Source of the DNA: Candidatus Bathyarchaeota archaeon
Lineage (GTDB): Archaea; Thermoproteota; Bathyarchaeia; 40CM-2-53-6
Assembly (NCBI GenBank): GCA_005888745.1
Contig: VBBS01000032.1
Span: forward strand, 56,116-120,115
Reading direction: 5' to 3'
DNA length: 64,000 nt
Under the pieces are notes generated by a model, which was not told the origin of the DNA, did no database searches, and was given only the letters and a program-made list of their open reading frames with translations. Of this stretch, positions 29,747 to 39,259 are shown piece by piece (within the stretch, counting starts at the first letter, position 1; each line of letters opens with the position of its first letter). A program made the translations under genes and the position numbers.

Positions 29747-32447
29747 TGGTTTGTGACGCGATCTTCAACGCCTCGTCCACTTTGTCTTTGGAGGATCCGC
29801 CGCCTGTCGCGAAGAATGGTCTGCCCGCTCCGCCACCACCCAAGACTTTAGACGCTTCTGAGACGATTTGGCCCGCGTTAACACCCGCCTTGACGGCCTC
29901 GTCGCCTGCCGCGGCTACCACCTGAACCCGCTCCGATACCTCGAATACTACCACGATCATATTAGGGTCGGATTCCTTGAGCCGATTGGCAACCTCGACC
30001 GCGTCGATTCCTCTCCTCTTCACCGTCTTTGCGAGTACGAGTCTAACTGTTCCGAAACTGATTGCTTTCTTCTCCAATTGTTTGACGTGTGTTTCCATGG
30101 CCTTCGCGTGAACCTTTTCAAGTTCTCTCTCTAGAGAATCTCTCTCTACGATTATTGCCCTGATGGACTCCAGAAGCTTGTCAGGCGTCGTTTTCAGGAG
30201 TTCGCTCGACTTTGCGAGTTCTTCGCTCTGCTGGTTGATCCGTTTCAGCGCGGGCTCCCCCGCGAAGAAGATAATTCGCTCGACGCCGTCCTGCAACTTG
30301 CTAACCTTCTCGATCTTAAAGACTCCTCCGCAAGCTTCCGCGTCCCAGCCCTAGATTCTTACTACTCGGATCTTCGAGCCTGGGACCGCTCCGCCTTGGT
30401 AGAGCCTGTAACCGTACTTTGCCTCCGCCTTCTCACGAGCCATCCACGTAACTTGTACTGGGAGGTCGTGCAGAATGACTTGGTTGACCAGCCGCTCGAT
30501 TCTTTCCTTCTCTTTCGCACTGATCTCCCGGTAGTGCGTTATGTCTAGCCTGCTCGACTCCACTTCCTTTTGCGCACCCGCTTGCCAGACGTGCTCGCCT
30601 AGCACTCTCCGCGCCGCCCCTATCAGAGCGTGAGTGCCAGTATGGTGACGCATCAGGTTCACACGGCGCTGCCAGTCAATCTCTCCCTCAACCAGATCGA
30701 TTTCTTGATCGATGGGTTGGTCAAGAAAGTGAACGATGATATTTCCGAACTTTTGGACGTTTGTAACTTTCAGTTTCCTATCGTCGGACCGTAATTCACC
30801 GTGATCGGCGGGTTGGCCACCTCCCTCCGGATAGAAACATGTCTGGTCCAGCACGACAGCATTTTCGGCAACCTTCGCCACTATCTTCGCTTGGAAGCGG
30901 GTCTGATAGGCATCCTCATAGTATGACGCTCGGGTTGGTGGAAGATCCTTTAGCTTCGCTTCCCATTCAGGTTCGGAGGAGGATGCCTCAAGACTAGTAG
31001 TCGGCTTTGAATGTCGTTCCGCGACTAACGTCAAAAAGTTCTCGGGAACGTCGACCTCTACTCCGACCTTTTCCGCGCTCTCCTTTACGATCTCGGGCGC
31101 CAGACCTTGAGAATCGTAGAGCAGTACGAGCTGGTCTGTAGGAATCTTCCGAATGCCTTGACTCGAGAGCTCCTTTGAAAGTCTAAGCACCGCCTCGGAC
31201 CCCTTACTTATTGTCTCCTCGTACTTCTCAACTTCAATCCGCAGACCCTCCAGTATCTCTCCTCTCATCTCTCGGAGGAGGTGAAACTCTCCACCCCACA
31301 ATTTGATTTGCCCCTCGATTATGCCTGGAAGTTCCGGGAGGATTCCTAGTTGTCGTGCCAACCTTGCGGCTCGGCGAATGATGAGCCGGGTCAGGTAGCC
31401 TTCGCCCACGTTGGACGGAACGACGCCTTCAGCTAGCAGGAAGGAGATCGATTTTGTGTGATCCGTGATTGCAAATGCGGCCTCCAGCGTCTGAACTACC
31501 GAACGAAAGGCCTCCTTGTCGCGGCCAGTCTCGAGTGCTGTCGCTTCGACATAGGCATCTCTAGAAGATCGACTGGAGGCTCCATAGATTCCTGCCGCCC
31601 TCGTAAGATATGACAAACTGCTCTCGTCAAGGTCGACTTTCGCTAAGCCCAAAACCTGCGTGAGCAAGGGGCCATACACAGCATGGAATCCACTCGGGGA
31701 GCCTTGTGACAGCCAAGCCCATCTTTCCATCCCATAACCAGTGTCCACGGTCCTGATGGGCAGGCCTATGAGTTCATCTCCCTGAACCTTGTACTGCATG
31801 AAGACGAGCGTCGATATTTCTAGCCCTGAGACAATTCCTTCAAGGTCTGGACCCGCATTTCCTCCCCCTGACCAAAAGTGCTCTTTGTAAGTGATGGACT
31901 CAGAGGGGACACCCATCACGTCGGACAAGAGTTTGTGGTGATAACGGACTGTATCGTCTTTCCAATAGATTTCCTTATTCGGATAATTGAACGCGTGGGC
32001 TCCACCCATTTCAAATATGGACATGTGTCGGCCCGCCGCGCCAACCTGTTCAATGTCAGTGAAACGGATACAAGGCTGACTGATGACCAACGGGTTTGCA
32101 GGCGGCGGCATCGTCCCTTCGGTCACGTACGGTTGGAAATCATAGATCGATGCCCCTACGAGGTAGACATCGTTACGCCAACGCGCCACAATCGGGTAAG
32201 GCTTGACCCTGCTGTGTCCCCGCTCTGCGAAATAATCCATGAACTGAATCCTCATCTCCGCCAGAGTGTACCGTCGTTTTGTAGGAGGGTTTCCGATGAA
32301 CGAATACGGTGAACAAGGAACCTCGCCACAAGTCGCCTGACTAGGTGCCGCCCAGTAGTTGCTTCCGCATGATGGACATTTTTTACGAACGAACCCGATT
32401 TCCCTGAAGTACGGGAGGGCGAATTCGTCTTGGTTTATCTCTGGCAT
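29685..32447 (-). CDS. alaS: alanyl-tRNA synthetase (archaeal type), interrupted by one in-frame TAG at 30351-30353
   Basis: 30351..32447 encodes the catalytic and most of the editing domain (GVFKAVYGP-like, HHTGTHALIGAA); same frame continues after TAG as GWDAEACGGVFKIEKVSKLQDGVERIIFFAGEPAL...GGGGAGRPFFATGGG to 29685. Confidence 0.9.
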
Positions 32448-32571
32448 CTATCGTAGCCCTCCAAGATTGCTTCGGAAATATAGAGGATTGGCCTGGAAAA
32501 TTGCTCTAGAGGGTTGTCGACTCGAGGAGAAAACTGTGCGGAGCTATACCGCGAACCTCCTTGGCCACTCT

Positions 32572-32874
32572 CTACCCGAACAGTGCCCCGAGTCCCGCTA
32601 GGGCTTCCTCTTCCTTCTTCTTCTCTTCTTCGGCCGGTTTCTTGTCTTCCTTCTTTGCCTCAGTGGGTGCTACGGGCGCTGCGACTGGAGCTGCCATAGC
32701 GCTGGCCGACTTTAGAGCTTCGTCAATGTTGACTTCGGAGAGCGCAGCGACTAGAGCTTTGACTTGGGCCTCTTCAGGTTGACCTCCCGCTGCGACTACG
32801 ACTTTTTTCACATTTTCTTCTGTTACAGGCTGCGCTGATGAGTGCAGCAGGAGTGCAGCGTAAACATACTTCAC
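32572..32874 (-). CDS. rpl12: ribosomal protein L12/P1
   Basis: [26 protein letters not shown].. acidic C-terminal [18 protein letters not shown]. Confidence 0.95.
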   Translation of the reverse strand: MKYVYAALLLHSSAQPVTEENVKKVVVAAGGQPEEAQVKALVAALSEVNIDEALKSASAMAAPVAAPVAPTEAKKEDKKPAEEEKKKEEEALAGLGALFG

Positions 32875-32934
32875 TGAACCTTTTCCTCTTTTCTCAGGAT
32901 TGATCGGATTTCAGTCGAAAGTTAATTCTTACAC

Positions 32935-33810
32935 TTAAGGGTTTCCGGGTGTCGCGCTAGAAATCTTCTGGTTCAGCACGTTTGCATTCATCACGGCGCG
33001 TCTGAGGACCGGCTCGATGGTGCCGCTCTCAAGGAAGCCTGCTTCGACAGCGACGGCTAGTGCTTCTCTCATTCCCTTCCCTAGAATTCTTGGGGCGTTC
33101 TCAGGAGTCACGTATCCAGCATCGATTGAGAGGCTGAACGCATTACTCACTGCTTGGAATACGTCTTTTCGATAGGCACTGATGTCGAGAACTAGATCCT
33201 CGGATCGGAGTATGGTTCCGTTATCGTATGCGGTAGAAAGTGTGAGCCCGGCCTCCATTGGTTTGAGTCCAAGTTTGGAGAGTACTGAGGCCATTTTTGG
33301 CGTGATGAGGTCTCCTCTTCTAGCGACCACTGAGTCTTTTGCAACCCAGATGCTTCCCCCCTCGATTCTTGTCTGGACCTTGATCTCTCCGAATTCGCTG
33401 ATCACAGGGCCAGGAGGTAGTCCGGTGTTTCCGGCGGGAACCATGATCTCGCCAGTTGCAATGTCTCCAGCTTTCGCAGGTACTCGGACTTTGCTTTTTT
33501 CGAGCAGTATTATCAGAGAGTAAGGATTGACAACCGTGAACAATAGGATGTTCGACCCTTGAAGGTCCTTGACGAACTGCCCGAGTCTCCCGCGGCTGGA
33601 CTCTGACAGCTCCACTGATTTTCTCAACAAATTGTTCTTGGTGACTACCATCGCTACTCTGTCCCGTAGACGCTTACGCAGTTCGTGGATCTGCGATGAG
33701 CGAACTTTGGTCAGGTCAGCGGCCGCTACGACGGGATACTTTTCCAGTAGAACCTGCAACTGGGCTATCGCCTCTTTCTTCCAGGCCGCTACCTTCCGGG
33801 TTGTCGACAT
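32935..33810 (-). CDS. rplP0: ribosomal protein L10/P0
   Basis: LRxRLRDRVAMVVTKNNLLRKS; between L1 and L12; KAGDIATGEIMVPAGNTGLPPGPVISEF. Confidence 0.95.
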   Translation of the reverse strand: MSTTRKVAAWKKEAIAQLQVLLEKYPVVAAADLTKVRSSQIHELRKRLRDRVAMVVTKNNLLRKSVELSESSRGRLGQFVKDLQGSNILLFTVVNPYSLIILLEKSKVRVPAKAGDIATGEIMVPAGNTGLPPGPVISEFGEIKVQTRIEGGSIWVAKDSVVARRGDLITPKMASVLSKLGLKPMEAGLTLSTAYDNGTILRSEDLVLDISAYRKDVFQAVSNAFSLSIDAGYVTPENAPRILGKGMREALAVAVEAGFLESGTIEPVLRRAVMNANVLNQKISSATPGNP

Positions 33811-33814
33811 TGTC

Positions 33815-34477
33815 TTACGCCGCCGTGGTGAGGGGTATCTTTACCAGTGGTCCCATTGAAGCTTTGATCGAGACCGCTTTGATGTTCTTGGGACCCTTCT
33901 CCAGCTTTGCCTCCAATCGCGAGATTATCGTTTGGATGTTTTGCACTAGGACATCATCGGGCATGTCCTCGGTTCCAACCTTCGCCTGGATTACAGGTTG
34001 ATCCTTCATTTTTAGCCGGACGTTACGGCGCTGGCGCTTGATGATATCGTCGATTGGTGCGGTGGGGGGAATAGGTGTTGGCATTTTGCCTCTCGGTCCG
34101 AGAATCTGTCCGAGAGTCTTTCCGACTTGCGGCATCAGAGGGGCTTCTGCAACGAAAAAGTCGTAGCTCTGAGCTATCTTCCTCGCCTGCTTTTTCTCCC
34201 GTCCTAGCTTGTCTAAATCCTCCCTGCCAATAACAATGTCCGCACCGGCATTTTTTGCTCTAACAGCCAGATCGCCCCCCGCTATCACTGCTACTTTCGA
34301 ATCCTTGTCTGCAGCCGTGGGAAGCTCGAGGTTCTCGTTAATTCTCCCCTCAGGCTTTTTCAGATCTATTTCGCGAAGCTTGACGGACAGCTCAATGGCC
34401 TGTGTGAACTTTCTCTTCGGTGTCTTGCTCCTGACGTCGCTCAGTGCTTTTGTAATCGAATCCTTGGACAAGGGCAT
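33815..34477 (-). CDS. rpl1: ribosomal protein L1
   Basis: RKFTQAIELSVKLREIDLKKPEGRINENLELP, GPRGKMPTPIPP. Confidence 0.95.
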   Translation of the reverse strand: MPLSKDSITKALSDVRSKTPKRKFTQAIELSVKLREIDLKKPEGRINENLELPTAADKDSKVAVIAGGDLAVRAKNAGADIVIGREDLDKLGREKKQARKIAQSYDFFVAEAPLMPQVGKTLGQILGPRGKMPTPIPPTAPIDDIIKRQRRNVRLKMKDQPVIQAKVGTEDMPDDVLVQNIQTIISRLEAKLEKGPKNIKAVSIKASMGPLVKIPLTTAA

Positions 34478-34489
34478 CTTAGCGTTCTC

Positions 34490-34981
34490 CTACTCTAACT
34501 CCTTTATGGCAGCGTCATACTGACCCGCGTCTAAGCTCTTGATGAACTCTTTTGGCTCCTTAGCGTCCACCGTCACGCCCATGCTCACGCACGCGCCAGC
34601 GACCTCCTTGACAGCCGACTTTAGGGTTCGCGCGTAGCTGTCGGTCCGTTTCATCTGGGCAATCTTCACGATTTGCTCAGGAGATAAGTTGCCGACCTTG
34701 GTGGCTTTGGGTGTTGCCGATCCCTTCTCAACCCCCAACTCCTTCACTATCAAGGCAGAGGTAGTCGGCGTGCCGATTTCAACTTCGAAACTCTTGTCTT
34801 CCACGTTCACAAGGATCTTTACCGGGACTTTCATTCCCGCGTAAGCTTTGGTGAGCTCGTTGATCCTGTTCACGATCTGTAGAATGTTTACTCCCAAGGG
34901 TCCAAGTTGAGGACCGAGCGGAACACCCGCCGTGGCTTTACCGCCGTCTATTATCGCGTCAACTGTTTTCTTGTCGGCCAG
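34490..34981 (-). CDS. rpl11: ribosomal protein L11, probable CTG start at 34981
   Basis: LADKKTVDAIIDGGKATAGVPLGPQLGPLGVNILQIVNRINELT...; ORF-track start at 34897 lacks the conserved N-terminus. Confidence 0.92.
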   Translation of the reverse strand: MADKKTVDAIIDGGKATAGVPLGPQLGPLGVNILQIVNRINELTKAYAGMKVPVKILVNVEDKSFEVEIGTPTTSALIVKELGVEKGSATPKATKVGNLSPEQIVKIAQMKRTDSYARTLKSAVKEVAGACVSMGVTVDAKEPKEFIKSLDAGQYDAAIKELE

Positions 34982-35456
34982 CTTCCTCAGCCTCTCCTCT
35001 ACTCACGAGCTTCACATAGTCCGCGTGCACGGTTATGGGGAGTGTTGCAAAACCCTCTTCCAGGAGCTCTATGACGACTTCCTGCTTGACCTTGTCGACG
35101 TGCGTGATCTTCGCTTTCAGACCTCTGAAGGGTCCACCAACAACCTCAACGAGGTTGCCGACGCTTAGCTCTTCAATAACAGGTTTGGTTACAATGAACC
35201 GTTCGATCGCAGCTAGAGAGACGACTCCTTTTGTTCTGGTTCGTGCACGTCTCGTCCCAGCGATCGCCTCGTCAACAAAGTGTGGTCCCATTGCCTCGAC
35301 GAAGATGTAGCCCTTGATCACTTCAGGTGCGAGTATTGCGACGATCGGTAGTTTCTTGGGCTGGATCCTGCTGGCCATGAGGTCCACCACTGTTCTCTCC
35401 TGTCCGCTGGTCGTGCGGACTGCGTATATCGAAGTCTTCTGAGTCTGGGTGGCCAC
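34959..35456 (-). CDS. spt5: transcription elongation factor Spt5/NusG
   Basis: YAVRTTSGQERTVVDLMASRI, APEVIKGYIFVEA, GNLVEVVGGPFRGLKAKI (KOW). Confidence 0.92.
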   Translation of the reverse strand: MATQTQKTSIYAVRTTSGQERTVVDLMASRIQPKKLPIVAILAPEVIKGYIFVEAMGPHFVDEAIAGTRRARTRTKGVVSLAAIERFIVTKPVIEELSVGNLVEVVGGPFRGLKAKITHVDKVKQEVVIELLEEGFATLPITVHADYVKLVSRGEAEEAGRQENS

Positions 35457-35468
35457 GATCTTGACCTT

Positions 35469-35672
35469 CTATCGTCCTGCGGCAGCTTGGCTAGCCGGCA
35501 ACTGGTATAGTCCGACCACCCAGAAGAGGATTCTGAGCACGAACCCTATGCCCCCGACTATAGCTACACCTATCAGGATGATCTTGATGTTGAGTTTCGT
35601 TTCTTGCCAGTCTGGCTTTTGAGCTACGTGAAACAGACGTCTCGCAGATTGAAGGAAGGTCCCAATGCCCAT
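35469..35672 (-). CDS. secE: preprotein translocase subunit SecE/Sec61 gamma
   Basis: Short single-TM protein upstream of spt5: SARRLFHVAQKPDWQETKLNIKIILIGVAIVGGIGFVLRI. Confidence 0.88.
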   Translation of the reverse strand: MGIGTFLQSARRLFHVAQKPDWQETKLNIKIILIGVAIVGGIGFVLRILFWVVGLYQLPASQAAAGR

Positions 35673-35838
35673 GACAAGCCCTCGATTATGAACCAGAGTT
35701 CGATGGAACCGGCCTTCCCTATTTTAACCATACTAGCCCGTTGTGTTCTTGAATATTTCAGCTGCAACGTTGACTGGAGCTGTTCTCAGGATGCCGTGAG
35801 GTAGAAGGAGTCCAGAAGGAGATCCCACTCTACGTTTC

Positions 35839-36762
35839 TTACAAAATGAGCGAAAAGAGTCCTCTCGCGGTATGCAATCTGTTTTCAGCTTCGTCCCAGA
35901 CTGCTGACTGAGGGCCATCGATGACGTCTTCGGTCACCTCTTCGCCCCTATGAGCAGGCAGGCAGTGAAGGAATATCGCGCCAGGCTTGGCGTGTGCGAG
36001 TAGCTCCCGGTTTACCTGATACTTTGGAATGAACGTCGACAGTCGGGTCGCTCGGTCTTTCTCCATGCCCATTGAAACGAACGTGTCCGTGTAGATCGCG
36101 TCTGCGGCCTTGACCGCTTCTTCAGGGTCTTCCATGATGCTAATTGATGCTCCAGACATTTCAGCGGCTTCTTCGGCTTGTTTAACCGCTTCTGGGTCCG
36201 GGCCGTACCCCAGAGGCCTGGCGACACCAATGTCAACTCCAGTCTTAGCACAGCCTATCAGCAGGCTGTTGCAAACATTGTTTCCATCGCCAACGTATGC
36301 TAATTTTAGACCCTTCAGTCGTTTCTTGTACTGGATCAGCGTTAAGAGGTCTGCAAGTATCTGGCAAGGATGATGTTTGTCGGAAAGACCATTGACGACC
36401 GGCGCCTCCGCATTTTCCGAGAGAGAGACTAGGTCCTCATGCAAGTAGACCCGTGCCATTATGGCATCGACGTACCTGTCCAAGACTTTAGCGGTATCGG
36501 AAATCGTTTCTCCTCGTCCCAGTTGCATCTCGTTCCAGCTCAGATAAATGGGGTGGCCGCCGAGTTGGGCAACTGCTGTTTCGAAGGAAACCCGAGTCCT
36601 TGTTGACGGTTTCTGAAATATCAGGGCGACGGTTTTTCCTCTGAGCTCTTGTGGAACCCTCTTTCGCCTTGACAAAATCGAGGCGCGCCTTAGGATCAGA
36701 TCGATCTCCCTAGGGGACAATTCGACTAATGAGAGAATGTCTCGTCCTTTGAGGCCGACCAA
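35839..36762 (-). CDS. argF: ornithine carbamoyltransferase
   Basis: FQKPSTRTRVSFE, DKHHPCQILADLLT, FLHCLPAHRGEEV. Confidence 0.95.
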   Translation of the reverse strand: MVGLKGRDILSLVELSPREIDLILRRASILSRRKRVPQELRGKTVALIFQKPSTRTRVSFETAVAQLGGHPIYLSWNEMQLGRGETISDTAKVLDRYVDAIMARVYLHEDLVSLSENAEAPVVNGLSDKHHPCQILADLLTLIQYKKRLKGLKLAYVGDGNNVCNSLLIGCAKTGVDIGVARPLGYGPDPEAVKQAEEAAEMSGASISIMEDPEEAVKAADAIYTDTFVSMGMEKDRATRLSTFIPKYQVNRELLAHAKPGAIFLHCLPAHRGEEVTEDVIDGPQSAVWDEAENRLHTARGLFSLIL

Positions 36763-36903
36763 GGTTTCGATAAATCTCCGTGACTGTTTACCCGTCGAAG
36801 ATTATTCTCTTATAAGAACCCGCTACTTATACCTCAATTCGATCTCGGGATTTGAAAACGGGTTTAAATCTCGCTAACCATACGCTCAACAATAGACGGA
36901 AAA

Positions 36904-37173
36904 ATGGTTGACCTCGAAATTACGTACTGCCAACCTTGCGGACATCAGCCAAGAGCGTTGGACATGGTTAGTCAACTCCTCGCGATCTACGGCATGCCTC
37001 TGAACCGGAGACTTACAATCTCTCTGAAACCAGCAGACAAAGGAGTCTTTGACGTAGTACTTGATGACCAGCTGATCTTTTCGAAGCACCAACAAGGTCG
37101 TTTCCCGACTGTTGATGACCTCAAGAAACAGCTCGACCAGAAGCTTACGATTCCTCTAGAAACCCCTCAGTAG
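36904..37173 (+). CDS. Rdx/SelW-like thioredoxin-fold protein
   Basis: EITYCQPCGHQPRALDMVSQLL (CxxC) and ...PTVDDLKKQLDQ. Confidence 0.7.
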   Translation: MVDLEITYCQPCGHQPRALDMVSQLLAIYGMPLNRRLTISLKPADKGVFDVVLDDQLIFSKHQQGRFPTVDDLKKQLDQKLTIPLETPQ

Positions 37174-37238
37174 ACATACTGAACCGCTGAGTCCAGCTTA
37201 ATCAAGAAAAATCACCAGAATACGAGATCTCGGCAGTC

Positions 37239-38144
37239 TCATCCAACAAGGTTTCTTACGATAGTCTGAGGCTGGAACGATTCCAGATCGTCGTATCCCT
37301 GCCCAGTTCCGACAAGAGTCACCGGCCTGCCCATTATGTAAGACAGCGATATCGCACTGCCGCCTTTGACATCGGCGTCGAGTTTCGCGAGAATTATCCC
37401 ATCGATCCTGACTGCTTGCGAAAAGACCTTGCCCTGCTCCACGGCATCGTTTCCAGTGAGCGCATCTACGACTAGAATTGTCAAGTCGGGTTTCGTGACC
37501 CGGACAATCTTTCTCATCTCCTCCAACAAATTCTGATTTGTCTGCATTCGTCCCGCGGTGTCGATTAGAACCGCGTTGATTCCATGCGCTCGCGCATAAT
37601 TGACCGCATCAAACGCGACGGCAGCTGGATCGGCCCCGTATTGATGTTTGATCAATCTCACGCCAATTCTTCTCGCGTGTTCCTCAAGTTGTTCTATTGA
37701 ACCCGAACGGTATGTGTCGCTTGCAGCTAGGATGCATGTTCTGCCTTTTCGCTGGAGAATGTGTGCCAGCTTTGCAATGCTTGTCGTCTTTCCTGTTCCG
37801 TTAATGCCTACAAATACTATTATCGCAGGCTCTCCGGCCTTCTTCTTCTCTTCAACTAGCTCGAAGATGTCGAGTCTTCCGGCCCTATCAAGTACCGATA
37901 GTAGTACGTCGCTCAGAATTGCCTTGACTCTTTCTCGGGGGTCTGAAAATCTTGCAAACTGGACATCTTTCAATTTTTCCTTTAATTCTGTCGCTACGTA
38001 ATCTGCAACAGAGACCGCGACATCATTTTCCACTAATGAGAGCTGGAACTCGTCCAGAACCTTGTCTAGATCCTTTCCTTGAAGCTCTGTTTTGGTCACG
38101 CGGTCGTAGAAGTTGGAAAACTGCGCCCTAAGCTTGTCAAACAA
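37239..38144 (-). CDS. ftsY: signal recognition particle receptor FtsY
   Basis: FVGINGTGKTTSIAKLA, AASDTYRSGSIEQLEEHARR, LIDTAGRMQTNQNLLEEM, ILAKLDADVKGGSAISLSY. Confidence 0.96.
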   Translation of the reverse strand: MFDKLRAQFSNFYDRVTKTELQGKDLDKVLDEFQLSLVENDVAVSVADYVATELKEKLKDVQFARFSDPRERVKAILSDVLLSVLDRAGRLDIFELVEEKKKAGEPAIIVFVGINGTGKTTSIAKLAHILQRKGRTCILAASDTYRSGSIEQLEEHARRIGVRLIKHQYGADPAAVAFDAVNYARAHGINAVLIDTAGRMQTNQNLLEEMRKIVRVTKPDLTILVVDALTGNDAVEQGKVFSQAVRIDGIILAKLDADVKGGSAISLSYIMGRPVTLVGTGQGYDDLESFQPQTIVRNLVG

Positions 38145-38389
38145 GGCATTCTCAAATCTTCGGTTGACCGGTTGGCAATAGCTTCCGTTATCTCTGTAGG
38201 ATATTCACTAAAGACAAGATAGGCTTGTCAAAGCGGTCGTCCCGTGAGCTCGTCGCGATGGCATGAGGAGAGCGACCTCGACCACGTGAGGGGTCAGAAC
38301 TGGGATAGCCCGTTGGTTGGCCACTGTAAAATCCCTGCCTGGCAACAGGCCAAGCTCCCACGCTACAGGCGCGAGGGGCGGTCGAGGTT

Positions 38390-38520
38390 AGACCGTTCCC
38401 TGCCAAAAAGAGACAACGTGTCTCTGAGGCGCAAAAGCTCTCAGGTGAAGCAGTGAAGGGGAACCCGACGACGGTAATCGCCCGGGTCGATGAGAGCAAG
38501 TCGAGTAAAAGCGATCGAAG
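38390..38520 (+). pseudogene. remnant of a TnpB 3' end in the ftsY-pfdA intergenic region
   Basis: Frame reads EAVKGNPTTVIARVDESKSSK, matching DEAVKGNPTTTVILRVDGGKLSQ at the end of the 4776-5183 TnpB; DNA block GAAGCAGTGAAGGGGAACCCGACGACG shared. Confidence 0.7.
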
Positions 38521-38533
38521 GCTCGATAGAACC

Positions 38534-39007
38534 TCAAACAATCTCTACCGGCCCACCGCCTTTCTTGCGAGCTAGGTCCTCTAGGCGGGCTCTGTAGTCC
38601 TCAGTTTGGTTGATGATCTGGCTCAACTGTTGTGTGACGTTGATCCGTGCTTTGTCCATGTCGGATGCTCTCATGTTGAGATCCCTAATTGAATCATCTA
38701 CGGTCTTTTCTATGCAGACCCCCGCGCCAACTCCGATTATGACGTGCTGAGAATCTTCGAGCTTCGCCTTTACAAATGAGCCCGAGCCTATTGGAATCAG
38801 CATTTCAACGTTCTTTCCTGACTCCTTTGTGCCCTCAAGAGTTTGCTTGGCGGTCTGCGTCTCGGAGAGAGCGCCTGTCACAATATCGAGTCTCGACGAG
38901 AGAACCCTAGCTGACCCTTCTAGCATTCTGATCTCGACTAGTAGCTGGCGCATTTCCTCGTCTAGGTTTCGAGGGGCGGCCACCTGCTTTTTCGAACTCG
39001 CCATCAA
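38534..39007 (-). CDS. pfdA: prefoldin alpha subunit
   Basis: Coiled-coil N- and C-termini with MLIPIGSGSFVKAKLEDSQHVIIGVGAGVCIEKTVDDSI. Confidence 0.93.
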   Translation of the reverse strand: MMASSKKQVAAPRNLDEEMRQLLVEIRMLEGSARVLSSRLDIVTGALSETQTAKQTLEGTKESGKNVEMLIPIGSGSFVKAKLEDSQHVIIGVGAGVCIEKTVDDSIRDLNMRASDMDKARINVTQQLSQIINQTEDYRARLEDLARKKGGGPVEIV

Positions 39008-39207
39008 ACCGCCTCTGGTTCAGGTAATTCCTCAATCTGTTTGATAGTTATTTCGAACTTCCTTGCCTTGTGCCGACTTCCCATGTCAGAGTAGAGGTGT
39101 TGCAAAGCGTCTTCTTTCTTGACTGCTCTGATGTCCTTGCTGAATGGGAGCTTGTCTCCGCCCTTTCGCAATTCGCCTGTTATCTTGAATAGTCGTACCT
39201 GACTCAG
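39004..39207 (-). CDS. rpl18a: ribosomal protein L18a/LX (not in ORF track), probable CTG start
   Basis: LSQVRLFKITGELRKGGDKLPFSKDIRAVKKEDALQHLYSDMGSRHKARKFEITIKQIEELPEPEAV*; operon position between eIF6 and prefoldin. Confidence 0.9.
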   Translation of the reverse strand: MSQVRLFKITGELRKGGDKLPFSKDIRAVKKEDALQHLYSDMGSRHKARKFEITIKQIEELPEPEAV

Positions 39208-39259
39208 TGTGGTAGCCTTGCCCTAGAATATCGGAGTTCGCGAATGGGCGGTACTTAAC

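Noticed and set aside
27335-29925. Many long antisense ORFs across leuS/alaS (e.g. 28673..29365, 27335..27787)
   Set aside because: They lie opposite strongly recognisable synthetase sequence and have no recognisable domains; typical of GC-rich antisense frames.
38145-38533. SRP RNA or RNase P RNA in the GC-rich ftsY-pfdA gap
   Set aside because: No SRP (GTCAGGCCCGGAAGGGAGCAGCC-like) or RNase P core motifs were visible; similarity to the TnpB 3' end explains much of it.
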